DNA of 64,000 nt, taken from the NCBI RefSeq assembly GCF_008370685.1, contig NZ_VTZU01000040.1:1-64000 (forward strand). The letters are read 5' to 3'. The position numbers were made by a program, and so were the translations under genes. The stretch comes from Aquimarina sp. RZ0. GTDB taxonomy: Bacteria > Bacteroidota > Bacteroidia > Flavobacteriales > Flavobacteriaceae. How positions within the stretch are numbered: the first letter of the stretch is position 1; each line of letters starts with the position of its first letter. A model generated the notes under the pieces. The model ran no database searches. It had not been told where the DNA came from and worked only from the letters and a program-made list of their open reading frames with translations. Positions 9,701 through 19,094 of this stretch are shown here, one piece after another.

Positions 9701-10357
9701 TTAAACTGTGACTGCCTGATTTAGATATCTTCTAAAAGGAAGCATTTCTTTGTAGACTTCAATAACTTTTTCTTCAAAATTAGTATCCAGTACTTCTTCT
9801 TTTGTCACTGGACGGATGACAGCTATGGTTTTAAGACGAAGTAAATTGATGTGCTGATGATTCATTGCATACCCTTTTGGAGCTTTTTTTAGCATATCTT
9901 TATCTGATAACAATCCTCCAAAAGTTTTTTGAAAACTCTTTTTGTTTAGTATAGTCACCAGTTCTTCACCATTATAATCAATTGCTTCTCTTATACTATT
10001 TAGAATATTAGGAGCAGGTTTCCAGTATCCACCCGCCAGTTCACAATCATCGATGCCTATCTGGATATAAAAATCTCCTTGTTTGGAACGTTGATCCAAT
10101 CCTGCGGCAAAGTGATTTTTATAAACAGGTTTGTTAGGGTGAAAAAGTAAATTGTTATTAATGCGATTGATTCCTTTTTTCCCTGATGTCGGGTAATAGT
10201 CAGGATCAATGGTAGCAAGTTTTGCATCCAAATTATCTAACCAATCAATGAAAAAGCTACGAACTGTTTGATACCATTTTCGATTAATATCCATCCATTC
10301 TTTATTGTTGTTTTGTTGTAGTTCTGAAAGGAATTGAAATAAATCATTGAAATTCAT
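9701..10357 (-). CDS. DUF2461 domain-containing protein
   Basis: 218 aa, spanning the whole DUF2461 (TIGR02453) family: FLSELQQNNNKEWMDINR at the N-terminus, then RINNNLLFHPNKPVYKNHFAAG, YIQIGIDDCELAGGYWKP, FGGLLSD and APKGYAMNHQH. Family members are cytoplasmic and of unknown biochemical function. It is convergent with the Kdo transferase gene, with only 43 bases between the stops and no strong terminator. Confidence 0.85.
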   Translation of the reverse strand: MNFNDLFQFLSELQQNNNKEWMDINRKWYQTVRSFFIDWLDNLDAKLATIDPDYYPTSGKKGINRINNNLLFHPNKPVYKNHFAAGLDQRSKQGDFYIQIGIDDCELAGGYWKPAPNILNSIREAIDYNGEELVTILNKKSFQKTFGGLLSDKDMLKKAPKGYAMNHQHINLLRLKTIAVIRPVTKEEVLDTNFEEKVIEVYKEMLPFRRYLNQAVTV

Positions 10358-10465
10358 TGTGTTAAAAAAATTAAGGTTTTTTGTGAAAACATTACCAAGG
10401 TAATAGAAATAGTGAGATTAGAACACCGTTATAGCCACATAATAACAAACAAAAATTTTCATATT

Positions 10466-10753
10466 ATGAAAAAAGTAATTTTAGCAGTCGCGTTTTTGTT
10501 TACTTTAAATGTAGTATTTGTTTCTTGCAGAGATACGAGCAAAGAGACAGAAACACCTGTAGAGCCAACTAGCGAAGTTCAAAACGAAGTAGAGAATACC
10601 GCAGAAGAAGCTGTGAAAGAAGCTGCTGAGATAGAAAAAGAAGTAGAACAAGCAGTAAAAGAAGCTGAAGCACAAAAAGATAACGCTCTGGATAAGGCTG
10701 CTGTCAAAGAAGACAGTCAGGAAACTAAAACAGAGGGTGAACAACAGACTTAA
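10466..10753 (+). CDS. Small Glu/Lys-rich lipoprotein
   Basis: 95 aa from the ATG at 10466, chosen because the signal peptide MKKVILAVAFLFTLNVVFVSC then starts correctly; the open frame extends to 10412. The lipobox VSC gives Cys21. The mature part is almost all Glu, Lys, Ala, Gln and Thr (EEAVKEAAEIEKEVEQAVKEA), so it is disordered or a single charged helix/coiled coil. Function unknown. It is followed by a strong terminator and is probably a single-gene transcript. Confidence 0.75.
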   Translation: MKKVILAVAFLFTLNVVFVSCRDTSKETETPVEPTSEVQNEVENTAEEAVKEAAEIEKEVEQAVKEAEAQKDNALDKAAVKEDSQETKTEGEQQT

Positions 10754-10783
10754 TAAGTTATCTTGGATTATAACTTATGTAAG

Positions 10784-10816
10784 TAAAAGACCTTTCTTGA
10801 TCGAAAGGTCTTTTTT
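10784..10816 (+). terminator. Rho-independent terminator
   Basis: AAAAGACCTTTC and GAAAGGTCTTTT form a 12-bp stem with a 6-base loop, followed by a T run, 30 bases after the lipoprotein stop. The A run on the 5' side means it may also stop minus-strand transcripts. Confidence 0.85.
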
Positions 10817-10868
10817 ATGATTAGTCAGGATAAGGTCTTTAGATCAATTCAAATTATATAGACTATAA

Positions 10869-11489
10869 TCATTCTTGAAATAAACCATTTAACTCAGCGT
10901 CAATACGATTTATAATAGTACCCAGATCTTCAGGATTGTCTACAAAATTAAGATGATCTACATCAACAATTAATAAATTACCTTTGTCATATCCATGAGC
11001 CCAGGCTTCATATCTTTCATTCAGCCTACTTAAATAATCAATACTAATTGTATTTTCATATTCCCTTCCTCTTTTATGTATTTGAGCTACTAAATTAGGA
11101 ATGCTGCTTCTAAGATAAATTAATAAATCAGGACCTTCTACGACACTTTCCATTAAATCAAAAAGTGATTTATAATTTTCAAAATCACGATTGGTCATTA
11201 ACCCCATAGCATGAAGGTTTGGTGCAAAAATATAAGCATCTTCATAAATCGTTCTATCTTGTATAATATCTTTTCCACTCTCTCGGATCTCAAGAATTTG
11301 TCTAAAACGACTATTCAAGAAATAAATTTGCAGGTTAAAAGACCAACGTTCCATTTTATTATAGAAATCCTCTAAATATGGATTTTCCAGCACATCTTCA
11401 AACTGAGGTTCCCATCTATAATGCTTAGCTAATAATTTAGTTAATGTTGTTTTTCCGGCACCAATATTTCCTGCAATGGCTACATGCAT
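10869..11489 (-). CDS. Deoxynucleoside kinase
   Basis: 206 aa. It phosphorylates deoxynucleosides with ATP for nucleotide salvage in the cytoplasm. Visible motifs: P-loop AGNIGAGKTTL at the N-terminus, ERWSFNLQIYFLNSRF (substrate pocket), IIQDRTIYEDAYIFA with the DRT/DRS-type motif and catalytic region, and the LID arginines in IHKRGREYENTIS. Length and order match the dNK/dGK family. Seven bases separate it from the stop of the upstream gene (11497), so both are probably co-transcribed. dAdo/dGuo versus pyrimidine preference cannot be decided. Confidence 0.88.
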   Translation of the reverse strand: MHVAIAGNIGAGKTTLTKLLAKHYRWEPQFEDVLENPYLEDFYNKMERWSFNLQIYFLNSRFRQILEIRESGKDIIQDRTIYEDAYIFAPNLHAMGLMTNRDFENYKSLFDLMESVVEGPDLLIYLRSSIPNLVAQIHKRGREYENTISIDYLSRLNERYEAWAHGYDKGNLLIVDVDHLNFVDNPEDLGTIINRIDAELNGLFQE

Positions 11490-11496
11490 ATGTAAA

Positions 11497-12282
11497 TTAT
11501 TTTTTTTGGGGTATTAATTCAAAACTGTAAATCTTACTTTGGTGGTAAATATAAAGGATTTCATTAGTAACATAAAACTGTTTTACAGGAATTTGAGGAA
11601 GATTTATTTTTTCTATTTCTTGATGTGCAATTGATAAATAATATATCCCATCATCTTTATGCATAATCAAATCATCATTTATAATTTTAATATCCAAAAA
11701 CTCTTTATTTTCAATAGTATCTAGAAGGCTACCGTAAATATTGTATCTGAAAAGCTTTGTGGGTGTAAGTATCCAACAATAGTTAAAATTCCCCCTTTGT
11801 ACAATTGGAATTTCATTAATAGGCTGAGTAGTAGCCAATGTTTTATCAGAATCGGTATCAAAAACCTCTAATAACTGTGTATTACTGTCAAAGATCCAAA
11901 GATTATTATCATTTGCAGCTGAAACTCGGGTCACTGCCTTAAAATCTGCAATAGTATTAAAATTAATTCTTTTAATTTCTGAAAGATATTTATCTACAAG
12001 AACCACCGTGTTTGAGGATTCATAGAATAAAATAATTTTTAATGGATTACGGATAGAAACGGATGTGAGTTTTCCTAAAATAAAATCACCAAATTGCCAT
12101 TCGTGATCATTCCATTTTTTATAAAAAATATCTCCTTTACTGTAATAAATAGCACCAAAAGAATCAATGCCCAGAAATCTATCTGCTTTTAGAGAAATAG
12201 AATCTTTTATAATAAGATCCTGTTGGGCAGATATAGTAGTTAGCGTGCTAAATAATACTAAAAAGAAAACTATTTTGTTCAT
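11497..12282 (-). CDS. Secreted protein, possible beta-propeller
   Basis: 261 aa from the ATG at 12282, where a signal peptide starts (MNKIVFFLVLFSTLTTISA, cut before QQD); the open frame runs to 12309. The mature part consists of repeated 40-residue blocks of strands with aromatic/Asp turns (DRFLGIDSFGAIYYSKGD, NLWIFDSNTQLLEVFD, CWILTPTKLFRYNIYGSL). This suggests a small propeller. No catalytic motif is visible. It is upstream of the deoxynucleoside kinase in the same transcript; I see no functional link. Confidence 0.6.
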   Translation of the reverse strand: MNKIVFFLVLFSTLTTISAQQDLIIKDSISLKADRFLGIDSFGAIYYSKGDIFYKKWNDHEWQFGDFILGKLTSVSIRNPLKIILFYESSNTVVLVDKYLSEIKRINFNTIADFKAVTRVSAANDNNLWIFDSNTQLLEVFDTDSDKTLATTQPINEIPIVQRGNFNYCWILTPTKLFRYNIYGSLLDTIENKEFLDIKIINDDLIMHKDDGIYYLSIAHQEIEKINLPQIPVKQFYVTNEILYIYHQSKIYSFELIPQKK

Positions 12283-12639
12283 TGATAAGCAAAGTACAAA
12301 AAAAAGCAAAATATCAAGAAGGTACTTCTCTGGTTTTTCTATTTTATCAGCATCTTGTGCAAGATTGTAAAAATATTATCTAAAAAAAATGACAATCCGA
12401 TCCATGATCTACGATGGTAGAAAAATGTCTTTACAAAAAATCATAGTTTTTGAAAATAATGAATTTTTTTTTAGGGTAATTCTTAAGATAGTTGTTATAC
12501 TTTATAAACACGTTGTGTAAGCAAACTAAGGATCAAGGAATAGTATTTCTCTTTATATAAGAATACTAACAGATGAGAATATTTTGTTAAACACAGATAT
12601 TTGATTAGAAATTCAATAAACCTAATAATATTTACACAA
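12283..12639. other. Divergent intergenic region, nothing recognised
   Basis: 357 AT-rich bases between the divergent genes at 12282 and 12640. No repeat matching others in the window and no hairpin of note. A TATTTTG near 12580 is one base short of the consensus spacing. Confidence 0.4.
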
Positions 12640-14037
12640 ATGAAAACTCGTTTATTCTCTCTATTTTTTTTAATGATTTTAGGGTCTGGGGTCTCACAGA
12701 CTTTAGAAGTGCTAGGAAAAAGAATGTTTAACCCCAATAATTGGGATATACCTCTGGTTAAGGATTTGTATCTGGATAGTAACAATAACATATATGCATA
12801 TATACAAAGAGGAGTACCGGTTGGGCAACCCTCAAGCAGGAATTTTGATTTATTGAGATATGATCCATTAAATAATGCCTGGGATATAGTGATTGATAAT
12901 GATAACTCAATGGCTTCAATAGTGGCATTCCCTCAAGGAGTAATCGGTCAGAAAGATGGGAGTGTTATTGCCGTAGGGGATAAAGATACGAATGATGGTC
13001 ATTTTGTATATACTATAGAGCCTGATGGGGAAATAATTCCTTTTGGAGTACAGCCTGATTTTACAGGTCGTAATGCAGGGAGTGATATCAAACCTGTTCA
13101 AGATCCTACAACAGGAGATCTTTATTATTCTCATAATCTCATCGATATTACTGTAGAACGATGGGATGGTACCCAATGGACTACATTACCGGCTATAGTT
13201 GAAAATATTTCTGGAGGTTCATCATCGGGGATAGGCATTGATGAAGAAGGGGCTATTTATGTGGTTTACAGAGATCCGAGTACCGGTAATAGGGTCAGTG
13301 TAGTAATTTTTAATGAAACCACTAATTCCTGGGATGAACTCTATCGTGGGTCAGATATTGTTAACACTGTGGATATTGATGTAATATCATCAGATGAAAT
13401 TTATGTTACAAGTCACAATTCAACCAATGGAGTTTCTGTGGTTCATTATGACGGTTCTGATTTTACCCAATTGGGAGAAACAATACCCAGTTTTTCTGAT
13501 TCGGTGATCCGGCCTGTTGGATTTTTAAGAACAGCAGTTGGTGATCTTTATATTAATGTTTTTGATCCGGATAATGGTAATAATGCGTTTTATGTTTTTA
13601 ATAGAATTACCAATGACTGGGATCAAATTACTAATAATATTCTGGGAGGTGGAACTATATCAGGGTTTCTGTCAGCTATGGTAGAGATTGATGGTGCGGT
13701 AGTAGTAGGATATAATGAATCAAATGCAATTACATTTATTAAATATACTCCTAATATCCTTTCCACTCAGGAAGAAGAGATAAAAAAAGAGGTAGCTTTT
13801 ACTGTGTATCCTAATCCAACTGATAATTTTGTGACTATTAAAACCAATATTAGTTTACAGCAATTCCACATATCAATACTGGATATTTCTGGTAAAAAAA
13901 TTAGTGAGGTAGTAAGTGCTAGGAGATCAGGGGAGTTACAAGTTGATTTTTCATCACTAAGTAAAGGAATATACATAATAGAGGTAGAAGAAAAAAAGAC
14001 AGCCAATAAGTTGATTAAAAGGATAGTAGTGAAGTGA
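12640..14037 (+). CDS. Secreted beta-propeller-like protein with type A T9SS sorting domain
   Basis: 465 aa from the ATG at 12640 (signal peptide MKTRLFSLFFLMILGSGVSQ); the open frame begins at 12601. Residues about 20-375 contain repeated strand-turn units with DGTQWTTL, NSWDEL and NDWDQIT patterns, as in secreted propellers. The last 75 residues are a Por_Secre_tail/type A domain: FTVYPNPTDNFVTIKT, HISILDISGKKIS, LSKGIYIIEV, LIKRIVVK. The protein is secreted and surface-attached or released by the type IX system. Its ligand or substrate is unknown. Confidence 0.85.
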   Translation: MKTRLFSLFFLMILGSGVSQTLEVLGKRMFNPNNWDIPLVKDLYLDSNNNIYAYIQRGVPVGQPSSRNFDLLRYDPLNNAWDIVIDNDNSMASIVAFPQGVIGQKDGSVIAVGDKDTNDGHFVYTIEPDGEIIPFGVQPDFTGRNAGSDIKPVQDPTTGDLYYSHNLIDITVERWDGTQWTTLPAIVENISGGSSSGIGIDEEGAIYVVYRDPSTGNRVSVVIFNETTNSWDELYRGSDIVNTVDIDVISSDEIYVTSHNSTNGVSVVHYDGSDFTQLGETIPSFSDSVIRPVGFLRTAVGDLYINVFDPDNGNNAFYVFNRITNDWDQITNNILGGGTISGFLSAMVEIDGAVVVGYNESNAITFIKYTPNILSTQEEEIKKEVAFTVYPNPTDNFVTIKTNISLQQFHISILDISGKKISEVVSARRSGELQVDFSSLSKGIYIIEVEEKKTANKLIKRIVVK

Positions 14038-14182
14038 GAATTGTGTTGTAATCTTCCTTTGTTTAAAAAACTGATTAGTACTGACTTGCTTAAAAGTAGG
14101 ACTGTAAATAACTGCCAGCGATTAAGTGAGACATATTAGAGAGTCAAGGATGATTGGAGGTATGTATATATAGTTAATTTAC

Positions 14183-14216
14183 TTGTAACAGAAAATAAAT
14201 TCATATATTTTCTGTT
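14183..14216 (+). promoter_or_regulatory. Promoter with overlapping palindrome, upstream of DUF302 gene
   Basis: TTG (14183-14185), 18 bases, then TATATTTT (14204-14211) fits a Bacteroidota promoter with one mismatch. An 11-bp perfect inverted repeat, AACAGAAAATA (14187-14197) and TATTTTCTGTT (14206-14216), fills the spacer and the -7 element. That is where a repressor dimer would sit. Regulator unknown. Confidence 0.45.
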
Positions 14217-14255
14217 ATTAGATATACTATATATAACTCTAAAAATCAAAACTTT

Positions 14256-15170
14256 ATGGAAATCAGGTCTCTTTTTTATGTGTTTATTTTTTCAATTATT
14301 TTTGTTTCATGTGATGATGATACCACAACGCCAGATCAAAATTCTATTTTGTTAAGTGGATTGACTATTGGTGTAAGTGCAGAAACATTTAGCATTTCAG
14401 ATCAGAAAATTACTGATGCTCTAGATGCCGTAAATCCAATAAATATTATCGCCCAGGTTAATCATACTGAGAATGCAGCCTCTGTAGGATTGGAATTAGA
14501 TAGTACTAAAGTTATTATTTTTGGGAACCCGGCTATAGGTACTCCTATAATGCAGAAGAATCAATTGGCAGGTTTAGACTTACCACAAAAGATGTTTTTG
14601 TTTAGAGATGCTTCAGGAGTAGTAAGAGTAGTATATAATAATACTTCTTATTTAATAGCCAGATATGGATTAGAGGAAATAGAAGAGCTTAACGTAGCTG
14701 GAATTGCATTAGAAAACTTTGCAACTACTGTAACAGATGAATTAGTTGATACAAGTGCAGCATCTCTGAACGAAGGAGAAGGCATTATTACTAAAACCAG
14801 TACCCAGAGTTTTGAAGAAACATATGATGCTTTGATTGCTGCAATCAATGGTAATACTAATCTAAGATTAGTAGCTGAGGTCAATCATACAGTGAATGCT
14901 GAATCGATAGATCTAGAATTAAACCCGACCAGGCTAGTGATTTTTGGTAATCCAAATTTAGGCACACCTTTAATGCAGAATCAGCAAACTACCGGAATTG
15001 ACTTACCGCAGAAAATTTTGGTTTGGGAAGATGATCAAAATGAAGTTAAAGTATCCTACAATGATCCTGCATTTCTGAGAAGTCGCCATGGGATTACAGA
15101 GAATGAAAATATCTTTACAACCATAACAACTGCACTGGATAATTTATCAAATGTGGCTACAGGGTTGTAA
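14256..15170 (+). CDS. Lipoprotein with two tandem DUF302 domains
   Basis: 304 aa. The signal peptide ends in a lipobox (FVSC, Cys19), followed by an Asp/Thr linker (DDDTTTPDQ). Two DUF302 copies follow, about 35-160 and 170-300. Each has a VNHTxNAxSxxLEL core, then FGNPxxGTPxMQ and LPQK(M/I)xxxxD. DUF302 proteins bind unknown small ligands in the periplasm; the function is not established. The second domain is much closer to the next gene (15325) than to the first domain, so local duplication is visible. A long bidirectional hairpin separates the two genes. Confidence 0.85.
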   Translation: MEIRSLFYVFIFSIIFVSCDDDTTTPDQNSILLSGLTIGVSAETFSISDQKITDALDAVNPINIIAQVNHTENAASVGLELDSTKVIIFGNPAIGTPIMQKNQLAGLDLPQKMFLFRDASGVVRVVYNNTSYLIARYGLEEIEELNVAGIALENFATTVTDELVDTSAASLNEGEGIITKTSTQSFEETYDALIAAINGNTNLRLVAEVNHTVNAESIDLELNPTRLVIFGNPNLGTPLMQNQQTTGIDLPQKILVWEDDQNEVKVSYNDPAFLRSRHGITENENIFTTITTALDNLSNVATGL

Positions 15171-15213
15171 CACCAGAAACGATATAATAATCACTTTATA
15201 GCACAAAAATTTT

Positions 15214-15257
15214 CAAAAGCTCCGTATTTGTTCATATTCATACGGAGCTTTTGTTAT
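15214..15257. terminator. 14-bp hairpin terminator between DUF302 genes
   Basis: CAAAAGCTCCGTAT (15214-15227) pairs perfectly with ATACGGAGCTTTTG (15240-15253) around a 12-base loop. The T run is part of the stem, so it could act on either strand. It separates transcription of the two DUF302 genes. Confidence 0.75.
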
Positions 15258-15324
15258 GTTAATTTTTTAATAAACTTACTGTGAGGTGTTTATGCTTCGG
15301 CTATATTTAGTCAAATTATATTTT

Positions 15325-15840
15325 ATGAGATATTGCCTACTACTATTATTGATATGTACCATTTCAAATTCTTGTAATCAAACAGCAAAAGATTCGTCTA
15401 ATGGCGAACAAACCGAATTAAAAGAAGGTATGAAAGATAAAATACAGCAGGGACTAATTACCAAGATAAGTACCAAAAGTTTTGAAGAAACATATAACGC
15501 ATTAGTAGAAGTAATTACAAATAACCCTAATCTAAAGATTATTGCACAACTAGACCATCAGGCAAATGCGGCTTCTGTAGGTTTAGAATTAAATCCTACA
15601 AGAATTATTTTATTTGGAAACCCAAGATTAGGCACACCTCTTATGCAAAATGCACAAACGACTGGATTAGATTTGCCGCAGAAAATTCTGGTATGGCAAG
15701 ATGAACAGGAAAAGATAAACATATCATATAATGATCCATTTTATCTGCAAGAAAGACATGGTATTTCAGAAAAAGATGAAGTGCTACAGAAAGTGAGTGG
15801 TGCATTAGATAAAATCACCAATGTGGCTGCAGGATTATAG
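15325..15840 (+). CDS. Single-domain DUF302 lipoprotein, paralogue of the preceding gene
   Basis: 171 aa from the ATG at 15325, which gives a proper lipoprotein signal (MRYCLLLLLICTISNSC); the open frame starts with a GTG at 15286. After a charged linker, one DUF302 domain (about 45-171) contains QLDHQANAASVGLELNPTR, FGNPRLGTPLMQNAQTTG and LDLPQKILVW. It is nearly superimposable on the second domain of the 14256 gene, including the LxNVAxGL C-terminus. This is a recent tandem duplicate with one domain. Function unknown. Confidence 0.82.
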   Translation: MRYCLLLLLICTISNSCNQTAKDSSNGEQTELKEGMKDKIQQGLITKISTKSFEETYNALVEVITNNPNLKIIAQLDHQANAASVGLELNPTRIILFGNPRLGTPLMQNAQTTGLDLPQKILVWQDEQEKINISYNDPFYLQERHGISEKDEVLQKVSGALDKITNVAAGL

Positions 15841-16936
15841 TGTATCTAAAAAGTTATACTAGATTAGAGATTTAGATAATCAGATGTGGTTTTTTTTATT
15901 GTAGGTTACATTTATCATGTATAAAACAGCCTGAATCCAGACTAAAAAACCTTAAGGTAGTTCATAGTTATATCTGAATTACCTTCTTTGCCAGGATATT
16001 TTGTCCAGATTTCTTTACAGATAAGAAACTTCGTAACATCTCATTTGTTTCTATGGAGCTATTCAAGGCTATCGATGCTTTTTATTTTGAGGTGTGAAAC
16101 AAAAAGAAATGATTTTAGCAGGTAATTTCATTTGAGGATGGGATTAAATCTATGCGCTACTCGTAGTGTCATTAAAATACTCGGGAATTTTCATAACCAG
16201 ATTATAAGTACCTCTGTTGTTTGTGCTAATACCAAGTCTCCTTCAAATTTATCAAATAAAAAAGGAGCAGTTTTTTTAAACGAAAAAGAGCAAATTTGAA
16301 TAAGTAATTTTAAGCAGTATAAAATATATTGTATGAAACTTATTGGTCTCAACCCGTTACTTAGGTTTTAAAATGATTCCATAGATGAGTAATCTTCTCC
16401 CCACTATTTGATGTATTATCGCTTTCTGCGATTAGGTGCAAATATTTCCGGACTTCTATAATATGTAATTAGCCACATATCATAATCATTTTGAGTATTT
16501 CTTTATGATAAAGGATGTGCTCTTTTTTCTGAAAAAAAGGACTAATACGATTTGTGATTAAAAAATTCGTATAAATTCATTGAATTATTTTTTCTTTATG
16601 CAAGGCAAAAAAATCAAGCATAGCTATAGCTACGGTTTATTTTTTAAACGAAGTAGAAAGGAAAAAGAAACGATGAAAATGCGAAATTTTTAGTTATAAA
16701 TCGTATAAAACCTATTTCCTGAATTTTTATTCATAAGCAGTATTTCAATATAAAAGTTATAGACTGAAGCAACCTTCTCAATTTTGGATTGTCAGTAATA
16801 ATAGTAGGGGAATAAATACAATGTTAAAAGAACCGACAACAATCTGAGGAGAGAAATGTTTAAAATACTTTACTGGGGTACTTGTATTCTTTTCTTAAGC
16901 AAATGGGTTTAGTTACAAATTTTAAAACAACATCAA
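15841..16936. other. 1.1-kb gene-free stretch with MITE-like repeat
   Basis: No open frame looks like a protein. It contains the 162-bp MITE-like copy at 16545-16706. It also has a small imperfect hairpin at 15954-15985 (AAGGTAGTTCA with TGAATTACCTT). A short segment near 16236-16305 has TTCAAATTT/AAATTTGAA arms around a TTTTTTTAAACGA core like that of the MITE. The rest is unexplained AT-rich DNA. Confidence 0.55.
16545..16706 (+). mobile_element. MITE-like element, copy 1
   Basis: 162 bp bounded by imperfect terminal inverted repeats ATACGATTTGTGATTAAAAA and (reverse complement of the right end) ATACGATTTATAACTAAAAA. The centre has a near-palindromic CATAGCTATAGCTACGG followed by TTTATTTTTTAAACGAAG. 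Almost identical to copies at 24106-24267 (opposite strand) and 50174-50336. No coding capacity. The ends are flanked by TA within the repeat, as in IS630/Tc1-type MITEs, but the true target duplication is ambiguous. Confidence 0.8.
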
Positions 16937-18130
16937 ATGAAAAAAATAATCACATTACTTATGCTTTCATTATTCATTATTTCTTGTGAGAAAAATGATG
17001 ATAATACTCCTAATACACAGGTAGAACTTACTAATAAACTAAAAAAGATATATGAAGAATCTGATTTACCCGGATTTTCAGTTGCAATTGTCAATGATAA
17101 AAATGTCAATTACCAAAATTCTTATGGGTATGCAGATATAAAAGAAAACATAGAATTTACTTCTAATACGATTCAGAATATTGGATCAATTTCCAAAACA
17201 TTTATTGCTGTAGCTATTATGAAAGCAGTAGAACAAGGAAAATTGGATCTGGATACCAATATTAATAGTTATCTCCCATTTGAGGTAACAAACCCATATC
17301 ATCCAGGGCTGCCGATTACCGTGAGACATTTAGCAACTCATACCTCTGGAATTCTTGATGGGCCAGCATATGGTAGAAGCTATCTATTGCAGAATCCATC
17401 TGCTGTAAATGTATCTGAATACCCTGAAGAGTATCAGTCTTATATTGCATTTCTGAAAACCAATATTGAAATAGATGATTCTGTATTTCTGAAAAAAGTT
17501 TTATCTCAAACCGGAGAATGGTATACTCAGGATAGTTTTTCTGAAAATGCTCCCGGAACCCATCGAAAATATAGTAATATTGCAGCAGCACTAGCTGCTT
17601 ATGTTGTAGAGGAAGCTGCAGGAATCTCTTATGAAGAATATATACGAATCCATATACTACGACCGCTACAGATGGATGCGACAGGATGGGGATTTGATGA
17701 GGTAAATATGGAAAATTATGCTACACTTTATTTTACAAAAGAATTTGAAGTTCCAAGATACTTTTTAATTACAAAGGCTGATGGAGGGCTGATAACTAGT
17801 AGTACTGATCTAAGTAAGTTTTTGATAGAAATGATAAAAGGATATAAGGGGAAAGGGACATTGCTATCAGAAGGTTCTTATGAAGAAATGTTTTCCTATC
17901 AAAGCAATTATGGCATATCGGTAGCAAAAGAAGGTATCTTTTGGGGAATTGAAAATACTGGTGAGATTGGTCATTCAGGAGGAGATCCGGGAATCTTAAC
18001 TTTTGTTTCTTTTGATCCTGAAAAAAATAAAGGACAGCTATTTATAACAAATATTAGTGAAGGTTTTGATGAAGATATAGTTCAATCAGTTATAGAAATC
18101 TGGGATACAATAACTCAGAATAACTTTTAA
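16937..18130 (+). CDS. Beta-lactamase-family serine hydrolase lipoprotein
   Basis: 397 aa. The lipobox IISC (Cys17) places it on a membrane facing the periplasm. Class C beta-lactamase/DD-peptidase fold (PF00144): nucleophile motif SISK (Ser84, Lys87), the YSN triad in THRKYSNIAAAL near residue 213, and HSGG (GHSGGDPG) near 350 in place of KTG. RHLATHTSGILDG is the other family hallmark. Members are peptidases, esterases or amidases; true beta-lactamase activity is unlikely from the sequence alone. It stands alone, flanked on both sides by long gene-free DNA. Confidence 0.85.
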   Translation: MKKIITLLMLSLFIISCEKNDDNTPNTQVELTNKLKKIYEESDLPGFSVAIVNDKNVNYQNSYGYADIKENIEFTSNTIQNIGSISKTFIAVAIMKAVEQGKLDLDTNINSYLPFEVTNPYHPGLPITVRHLATHTSGILDGPAYGRSYLLQNPSAVNVSEYPEEYQSYIAFLKTNIEIDDSVFLKKVLSQTGEWYTQDSFSENAPGTHRKYSNIAAALAAYVVEEAAGISYEEYIRIHILRPLQMDATGWGFDEVNMENYATLYFTKEFEVPRYFLITKADGGLITSSTDLSKFLIEMIKGYKGKGTLLSEGSYEEMFSYQSNYGISVAKEGIFWGIENTGEIGHSGGDPGILTFVSFDPEKNKGQLFITNISEGFDEDIVQSVIEIWDTITQNNF

Positions 18131-18598
18131 CAGTTACAGATTTGTAACCTGGCCATGATTGGATGAGTATCCGTATAAAGAAATGCTATGAATGGAGTTG
18201 TACTATTTGCCATTTAGATCTACTGGGATAAAATGCTTTTTTTTCATCTTTGTATCAGCATACAATAGACAGTAGTCCAGCTATACTTTATGTTTCGTCT
18301 TCTCTAAAATAAAAAAAACAGATAACTTTTAATCATCGGCTTTATCTTTTATTTTTGTGTAATACCAGTTCTCAAAAGAAATAATTTTAATTGAGAACTG
18401 AATAGCATAATAAAGTTGTTTACACTTTTTTGATTCAGGAGAAAAATAATGTTTTTTTGATTAATTGAAGTGTTTTTTGCACTTCATTGCGGCGTTACGA
18501 AGTAAGAAAAAGACAAAAATTGAGTGAAAAAAGGCATTTTTATAGCGAATTAAAAAAAGTTTTAACCACTTCAACATATCATTATTATACACCATACA
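18131..18598. other. 468-base intergenic stretch with a short inverted repeat
   Basis: Contains a perfect 10-bp inverted repeat at 18366-18400 (listed separately). A segment around 18540-18555, ATAGCGAATTAAAAAA, is repeated as ATAGTGAATTAAAAAA on the minus strand near 24078-24093. No protein-like frame. Confidence 0.4.
18366..18400. repeat. Inverted repeat CAGTTCTCAA / TTGAGAACTG
   Basis: Perfect 10-bp arms around a 15-base loop, 200 bases before the GNAT gene and 235 after the serine hydrolase. There is no T run behind either arm, so it is not a standard terminator. It could be an operator or a repeat terminus. Confidence 0.5.
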
Positions 18599-19072
18599 AT
18601 GCTACAATTACTACGTACGAACTCTCATCATACAGATTTTATAGAACTAGTTAAGAATCTTGATAAAGATTTAAAGGAAAGAGATGGGGAAGACCACGCC
18701 TTCTACGCTCAATTCAATACGATAGATACGATTAAATATGTTGTGATTGCTTATGAAAATGAAATTCCTGTAGGCTGTGGTGCTATCAAAGAATATGATC
18801 CAGTTACCGTAGAGATCAAACGCATGTATACCGCTCCTGGAGGCAGGGGAAAAGGCGTGGCAACGCAGGTTTTGCTGTCATTAGAAAAGTGGGCTAATGA
18901 ATTATCATATACCAGATGTGTTTTGGAAACAGGTATAAGACAACCAGAAGCAATAGGGCTTTATAAAAAGAGTGGATATTATAGAATCCCTAATTATGAT
19001 CAATATAAAGGTGTTGAGGACAGTCTATGTTTTGAAAAACTAATTCCCAAAGATATTTTTTCGACTCTTTAA
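18599..19072 (+). CDS. GNAT-family N-acetyltransferase
   Basis: 157 aa. The acetyl-CoA binding core is visible: VEIKRMYTAPGGRGKGVATQVL (motif A, with the RGKGVA pyrophosphate loop), then CVLETGIRQPEAIGLYKKSGYYRI (motif B, ending in the usual LYxxxGY). Related flavobacterial enzymes are annotated simply as GNAT; the acceptor may be an amino acid, peptide or drug. Monocistronic and convergent with the patatin gene, 22 bases apart. The substrate cannot be inferred. Confidence 0.85.
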   Translation: MLQLLRTNSHHTDFIELVKNLDKDLKERDGEDHAFYAQFNTIDTIKYVVIAYENEIPVGCGAIKEYDPVTVEIKRMYTAPGGRGKGVATQVLLSLEKWANELSYTRCVLETGIRQPEAIGLYKKSGYYRIPNYDQYKGVEDSLCFEKLIPKDIFSTL

Positions 19073-19094
19073 ATCACTTCTCAATAAGACAAAG

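Noticed and set aside
12495..12791. 98-aa minus-strand frame
   Set aside because: Overlaps the signal-peptide region of the T9SS cargo gene on the other strand and lacks protein-like composition.
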